DNA of 45,967 nt from an uncultured Ruminococcus sp. (GTDB lineage Bacteria > Bacillota > Clostridia > Oscillospirales > CAG-272), in the NCBI GenBank assembly GCA_905202255.1, contig CAJKRH010000011.1:1-45967 (forward strand), read 5' to 3'. The position numbers were made by a program, and so were the translations under genes. The notes under the pieces were generated by a model, which saw only the letters and a list, made by a program, of their open reading frames with translations, was not told the origin of the DNA and searched no databases. The first letter of the stretch is position 1; the number at the start of each line of letters is the position of its first letter. This document shows positions 42,546 to 45,967 of this stretch, piece after piece.

Positions 42546-43526
42546 TTACTCTTCACATTCAATATCATTATCGTTGCAGAATTTGCGGGCAGTCTCAAGC
42601 CGGAATTTTTCTCTGAATAAAATGAAATTCCATGTTTCGCCATATTTTTCTTCGAAATCATCAAATACATATTTATCAAATAAATCCAAAAATTCGCTTG
42701 AATCAATTTGTACGCTCAATAGTTCATTTCGTATTTGTTCATCCTTTATTTCCGGAATAAATGCTCTTGCAATATCTGAAAAATGAGGTGAAGTATACAT
42801 TATGCAGCGACGCTTGATAACTTCAGCATCCAGCTCCCAGTTGCCATCGTATTTTTTCCATCGTCCTTGTCTGTTTTGGTATATGAATGCGCGAAAATCA
42901 AGCGGTAAATATGGATTAGGGCGTAGAAGCGTATCTCTGTATATGTTTTTTATCCTATGGCTTTCTACCTCAAAATAAATTTCTCCGCTTTTTGTAAATA
43001 CTCTCTGAGCTAATTCCCGAAGTCGCATATATTTCAGATAGTCACCTGCTTCATATGATATGCCATGCTTATCACAAAAATCCCGAGCTACACCAAGCCA
43101 GTATATTTCATCAAATTCATTGAAACTTTCATATTCGCCATATTTATTCAGTACATCGCGAATGATATATTTTTCAAATAAATCAAGAAATTCTTGTTGA
43201 TTTTCCAATGATTTTAATAGGTTATTTTTTATCTGCTCGTTTTTTATTTCGGGCAAAAAGGCTTTGGCTTTTTCAAAAAGACTCGGGCGAATGTATTCTA
43301 TGCAATGCTTCTTTGTATTTTCCATGTCGTGGTACCATTCGCCGTTGTCACATACCCAATATCCATTTTCATATTTTACTTTTTCGTCTACATAAATCGC
43401 ATTTTGAAGGAGCCTCTGACTATATTCTGCATATATATTTTCGATTTTCCCGTTTTTAATATCAAAATAAATCCCTCTCGCATATCCTCCGAAAACGCAA
43501 AGAGCCAGCTCCATCAATTTCATCAT
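42546..43526 (-). CDS. Unknown protein with two tandem copies of one domain
   Basis: No family recognised. The 326-residue protein consists of two similar halves of about 160 residues. Matching blocks are GIYFDIKNGKIENIY / EIYFEVESHRIKNIY, CIEYIRPSLFEKAKAFLPEI / CIMYTSPHFSDIARAFIPEI, KNEQIKNNLL / KDEQIRNELL, EFLDLFEKYI / EFLDLFDKYV and VARDFCDKHGISYE / TARKFCNDNDIECE. The protein is acidic and has no signal peptide or membrane helix. GGAG precedes two adjacent ATGs, so 43526 or 43523 may be the true start. It sits between other orphan genes behind an RHS gene, a usual place for immunity proteins. Confidence 0.75.
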   Translation of the reverse strand: MMKLMELALCVFGGYARGIYFDIKNGKIENIYAEYSQRLLQNAIYVDEKVKYENGYWVCDNGEWYHDMENTKKHCIEYIRPSLFEKAKAFLPEIKNEQIKNNLLKSLENQQEFLDLFEKYIIRDVLNKYGEYESFNEFDEIYWLGVARDFCDKHGISYEAGDYLKYMRLRELAQRVFTKSGEIYFEVESHRIKNIYRDTLLRPNPYLPLDFRAFIYQNRQGRWKKYDGNWELDAEVIKRRCIMYTSPHFSDIARAFIPEIKDEQIRNELLSVQIDSSEFLDLFDKYVFDDFEEKYGETWNFILFREKFRLETARKFCNDNDIECEE

Positions 43527-43551
43527 ATATCTCCTTTCGGGCCACCATAAT

Positions 43552-44013
43552 TTATTTATAAATCACATAATGTACCGACGGAGGAGGCGAGGCACTGTCG
43601 GATTCTGCATATCTCAGTTTTATATCGGAGAGATATTCATCAATTTGTATGCTGTGATTTTCAAAATCACATATCATATCTCCCGATGTTCCAATCCACA
43701 TATCGACTTTGGGCGTATAGGAAAGACAGACATCAAGAATAGTTTTTATATTATTCATATTGATTTCAAAAAGCTTTTCCGAGCAGTTTATATACCACCA
43801 TGGAGCTGTCAATCTGTCGCAATTATCATATTTATCAGAATCCGCTATGCTAAATGAATAGTTGTAATCACGCTCGCTTTCAAATCGCTCGATATATCTC
43901 TCTTCATCGAATATTCCGATATTCAGCTTTTTCGATAAAAGGTGTAAATCGGCAGACAAACTATTGCAATTCATACTTGTATCTGAAATTGTAACTATAA
44001 TAAACGCACTCAT
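43552..44013 (-). CDS. Unknown small acidic protein, cassette gene
   Basis: A 153-residue soluble protein with no recognised family. Features are MSAFIIVTISDTS at the start, an acidic YIERFESERDYNYSFSIADS stretch, APWWYINCSEKLFEINMNN, and a Pro/Ser end (SDSASPPPSVHYVIYK). Mixed alpha/beta character and small acidic size are common in immunity proteins, but that is only suggestive. GAGG precedes the ATG. It starts 15 bases after the stop of the 44029 gene and is probably co-transcribed with it. Confidence 0.68.
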   Translation of the reverse strand: MSAFIIVTISDTSMNCNSLSADLHLLSKKLNIGIFDEERYIERFESERDYNYSFSIADSDKYDNCDRLTAPWWYINCSEKLFEINMNNIKTILDVCLSYTPKVDMWIGTSGDMICDFENHSIQIDEYLSDIKLRYAESDSASPPPSVHYVIYK

Positions 44014-44028
44014 ATATTAGCCTCATAT

Positions 44029-44394
44029 TTATAAAGCTTTTATAGTAAAACCGGGATATAAGTTATATTGTGAATATTCTTTTTGAAAGTTTTTTACATA
44101 CTCTGTAAGCTCGTCCGCAGAACTGTCTCGAGAAAAATAAACTGCAAAATCCGTTTCACCGAAATAATATCTGTCATCGCGAGGGTCAAGCGGTCCGCCA
44201 TGTCCAAGCGAAAGCTCACTGCTTCCGATTTTGATTCGCTCCCACCACCATATCCTCATGATGAAATAACCCATATCTCTTATTTTTTCAATAAAATCAA
44301 ACGGCTCGTCCACTATTATATCGGTTATGGTATCAACATGCGGCACTCCTATGCGTATTATTTCATGATTGAGCAAATATTCTTTTATGTTCAT
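44029..44394 (-). CDS. Unknown small protein, cassette gene next to repeat R4
   Basis: A 121-residue soluble protein of unknown family (MNIKEYLLNHEIIRIGVPHV; IRDMGYFIMRIWWWERIKIG; a GGPLDPRDDRYYFGE loop; FAVYFSRDSSADELTEYVKN). I prefer the ATG at 44394, with AAGGGA upstream. The same frame runs back into repeat R4 to a GTG at 44463, giving MQGRVHIWDSGN, a peptide also encoded by the other repeat copies and therefore probably not part of the native protein. Possible immunity gene by position only. Confidence 0.68.
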   Translation of the reverse strand: MNIKEYLLNHEIIRIGVPHVDTITDIIVDEPFDFIEKIRDMGYFIMRIWWWERIKIGSSELSLGHGGPLDPRDDRYYFGETDFAVYFSRDSSADELTEYVKNFQKEYSQYNLYPGFTIKAL

Positions 44395-44427
44395 AATGGC
44401 GTTTTCCCTTTTCAATGATACTAAAGT

Positions 44428-44528
44428 ATTACCGCTATCCCATATATGCACTCTGCCCTGCACCGAATGGCGCGCCTGTCAGGGGGGCGACAGGCGTGCC
44501 ACTCTTTTTTATTTGTCGGGCTTCAATA
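44428..44528. repeat. Intergenic repeat R4 (hairpin form with a gene-end relic)
   Basis: The core from 44428 matches R1-R3. The hairpin and T-run follow, and then 44509-44526 match the last codons of the ankyrin gene (minus strand LKPDK-stop against LNPDK-stop). The present neighbour gene ends separately at 44539, so this is a leftover of another gene's 3' end. Confidence 0.85.
44465..44510 (+). terminator. Strong hairpin with T-run in R4, plus-strand orientation
   Basis: A 16-bp stem (GAATGGCGCGCCTGTC / GACAGGCGTGCCACTC) with one wobble and one mismatch and an eight-base loop, followed by TTTTTTATTT on the plus strand. It would end plus-strand RNA, while the genes here read on the minus strand. 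Confidence 0.65.
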
Positions 44529-44538
44529 TTATCGATGG

Positions 44539-45069
44539 TTATTCCTTTGATACATCAATGCCCCATTCCGCAAGCTTCGACAACACTTCATCTTTATCTG
44601 CAACATAGCTGATTATCCCATATGGGCGAAAGACATTGTTTGCCTTTTCTTCGGAGCAAAAGCTGATATATAAAAACGAGAACGGATGTAAAAACGACTG
44701 CGTTTTGTGCGAACGCTTAACAGGTATTTCGGACTGTTTTGTAGAAAAAACTATTGCTTCATCTGTCCATTCAGCACTGCCTTTTCCCATATAATTTTGC
44801 AGACAAATACATTTAAAGTCCGACCATTTATAATGCTTCTTGTATAAGCCGAATTTTGCACAAATTCCTGATTTTGAAATCGTAAGAGTTTTTAAATCTA
44901 GAAAAATGCCACATAATATTATTAACAAAATAACACCGTAATTTATTCCAAAAGCAACGGCGTCTCTTGCCATCATCAGAATAATATAAAAAATTGCCAC
45001 GAGCGCATTTATAACTATCCATATAATCCTTTCAAACCGTCTCGGTTTTATAATCATACAATCTTCCAT
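44539..45069 (-). CDS. Two-helix membrane protein, candidate immunity protein
   Basis: A 176-residue protein with two close membrane helices (IIWIVINALVAIFYIILMMA and AFGINYGVILLIILCGIFLD), then a cytosolic domain of about 120 residues that reads like a PH-type fold (LKTLTISKSGICAKFGLYKK, HYKWSDFKCICLQNYMG, IVFSTKQSEIPVKR). It follows the RHS C-terminal frame by 10 bases and has AGAGG before the ATG. That is the standard place of the immunity gene of an RHS toxin, and a membrane immunity protein would suit a membrane-active toxin. The function is inferred from position. Confidence 0.72.
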   Translation of the reverse strand: MEDCMIIKPRRFERIIWIVINALVAIFYIILMMARDAVAFGINYGVILLIILCGIFLDLKTLTISKSGICAKFGLYKKHYKWSDFKCICLQNYMGKGSAEWTDEAIVFSTKQSEIPVKRSHKTQSFLHPFSFLYISFCSEEKANNVFRPYGIISYVADKDEVLSKLAEWGIDVSKE

Positions 45070-45078
45070 AATATCCTC

Positions 45079-45672
45079 TTACATAAGACAACTATATGTG
45101 TTGTTTAATCTTTTGCTTCCCGATTGTTTTTTGCTACTTGTAGGTTTGCTATTCTCTTCCGATAAAGACTTTTTTGATGTATTATCATTCGTGTCATCTT
45201 TTGTAGCAGGATTTGGTTCTTGCTTAGAAGCGCTTTCAGACTTTTCTGCCGTCGATTTTTCATCATCTATAACCGATGCATATGTTGCAGCGCTAATAAG
45301 ATTATTCCCTGCTCCGAAAGTCAGATCAAGTGCGGCGTTAACATCCAAACCCAGTTCGACATCGGCTGTCTTTTTTATGAATTCTCCTGATACATTGCTT
45401 GCGCTAAAGGTTGTCAGTGCCCCTGTTGTTGCACCTGCAAGTATTGCACCACCGACAGAAGCGCCATTTCTATAGCTGTTTATACCTGCATATACGCCAC
45501 TTATTACACCGCTAGCAATTTTTCCAATTTTACCAAAAGCATTAACCGCACCAGAAAGTGCAGCAACGCCTGCATCACCCCATGTATACTCCTGCCCTGT
45601 TGCTTTAGCGGCAATATATGTTGTAGCTACATTTATAGCTGCACCCACAAGTGCTTTTATAGCAAAAGCCAT
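45079..45672 (-). CDS. RHS C-terminal region, separated from the core by a frameshift
   Basis: A 197-residue frame that continues the RHS core in another frame. MAFAIKALVGAAINVATTYI through TGQEYTWGDAGVAALSGAV is the kind of sequence that normally follows DPSGH in RHS proteins. Ala/Gly-rich hydrophobic stretches (to about 105) are followed by an acidic and Lys/Ser-rich low-complexity tail (about 135-197) ending NNTYSCLM. No nuclease or other toxin motif is recognised. It could be a membrane-active tip, a pretoxin linker that has lost its toxin, or an orphan module with its own ATG. No ribosome binding site is evident before that ATG. Confidence 0.6.
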   Translation of the reverse strand: MAFAIKALVGAAINVATTYIAAKATGQEYTWGDAGVAALSGAVNAFGKIGKIASGVISGVYAGINSYRNGASVGGAILAGATTGALTTFSASNVSGEFIKKTADVELGLDVNAALDLTFGAGNNLISAATYASVIDDEKSTAEKSESASKQEPNPATKDDTNDNTSKKSLSEENSKPTSSKKQSGSKRLNNTYSCLM

Positions 45673-45967
45673 ATGCTAAAGTGCCCGCTCGGATCTATAT
45701 AGCTTACAGGATTGTTCCAACAATAAGTATACAGGTTCAGCGATAAGAGGAAGCCGGGTACAGCATAACTCCATCCATCTTGCTGAGTAAATCTTCCCGT
45801 TTCTGCATCGTAGTATCTTGCGCGCAGGTATATCGTCTTTGTCTCTACATCGTAATACTCGCCGCAGTAGCGGAATACATTCGTATCGAATATGCCCGGG
45901 TTTTCCTCAACACCGAAAGAATCATATTTATATCGCTTGATTATCGCACCGTTTGAGTTCGCAAGCG
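45657..45967 (-). CDS. RHS repeat protein, 3' part of core (5' end outside window)
   Basis: Read from the right edge, the minus strand encodes about 102 residues ending at a TAA at 45657-45659. It contains the RHS-core consensus: FRYCGEYYDVETKTIYLRAR, YYDAETGRFTQQDGW, LNLYTYCWNNPVSYIDPSGH, then FSIWLLL and stop. RHS proteins are large secreted or surface shells that deliver a variable C-terminal toxin. Here the frame stops seven residues after DPSGH, and the expected continuation is in a different frame (starting at 45672), so the gene appears frameshifted. This could be a real inactivation, a sequencing error or a programmed shift. Confidence 0.85.
   Translation of the reverse strand, partial: LANSNGAIIKRYKYDSFGVEENPGIFDTNVFRYCGEYYDVETKTIYLRARYYDAETGRFTQQDGWSYAVPGFLLSLNLYTYCWNNPVSYIDPSGHFSIWLLL

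Noticed and set aside
39910..44528. R1-R4 as integron attC sites
   Set aside because: They have hairpins and sit between cassettes, but the attC end motifs (RYYYAAC/GTTRRRY) and an integron integrase were not seen; the recombinase at 4993 is a distant Xer-type gene.

Overview
The window looks like part of the chromosome of an anaerobic, low-to-mid GC Gram-positive bacterium of the class Clostridia, probably an uncultured gut lineage. Supporting signs are strong AGGAGG-type ribosome binding sites, sigma-A promoters (TTGACA-N17-TATAAT type), a CwlD-like amidase, a proline-tRNA ligase of the short archaeal/eukaryotic-like type, class II GalT, several radical SAM enzymes and lipoproteins with Thr-rich linkers. 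No tRNA, rRNA or CRISPR array was seen.

Layout. 1-446: intergenic tandem repeat with hairpins. 447-4800 (minus): proS, radA, a cwlD-like amidase and a small membrane protein. 4993-6060 (plus): a Xer-type recombinase. 6109-13587 (minus): a very large cyclic beta-1,2-glucan synthase. 13788-19324 (minus): an operon of histidine phosphatase, THUMP RNA methyltransferase, galT and comEC with overlapping or closely packed genes. 19445-25270 (plus): a metal-regulated operon with a flavodoxin-like protein, a FecCD-type permease, an ATPase, a lipoprotein binding protein, a ChuW/HutW-like radical SAM enzyme and a DtxR/MntR-family repressor. Two GTTAGC-N4-GCTAAC operators lie between its promoter and first gene. 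I read this as an anaerobic heme (tetrapyrrole iron) uptake and breakdown operon, the most interesting metabolic system here. 25269-29663 (minus): acyltransferase, lipoprotein, kbl and tdh (threonine to glycine and acetyl-CoA). 29885-32127 (plus): rbfA-nrnA-truB. 32216-39664 (minus): two DUF3592-like membrane proteins, a PPC/DUF296 protein, a 2H phosphoesterase, a heterodimeric ABC exporter, a Nudix hydrolase, an unknown protein and a PflX-like radical SAM protein.

40054-45967 (minus) is an AT-rich accessory island downstream of an RHS gene whose 3' end enters from the right edge. The RHS core is frameshifted just after its DPSGH motif. It is followed by its C-terminal continuation, a membrane protein that may be its immunity partner, and a row of orphan cassettes: three unknown proteins (one internally duplicated), two paralogous Thr-rich lipoproteins and an ankyrin-type lipoprotein. 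A repeated intergenic element (R1-R4) recurs between these cassettes. Two copies carry a strong hairpin followed by a T-run on the strand opposite to the genes. One copy keeps a relic of a gene end, which suggests that cassettes have been swapped by recombination.
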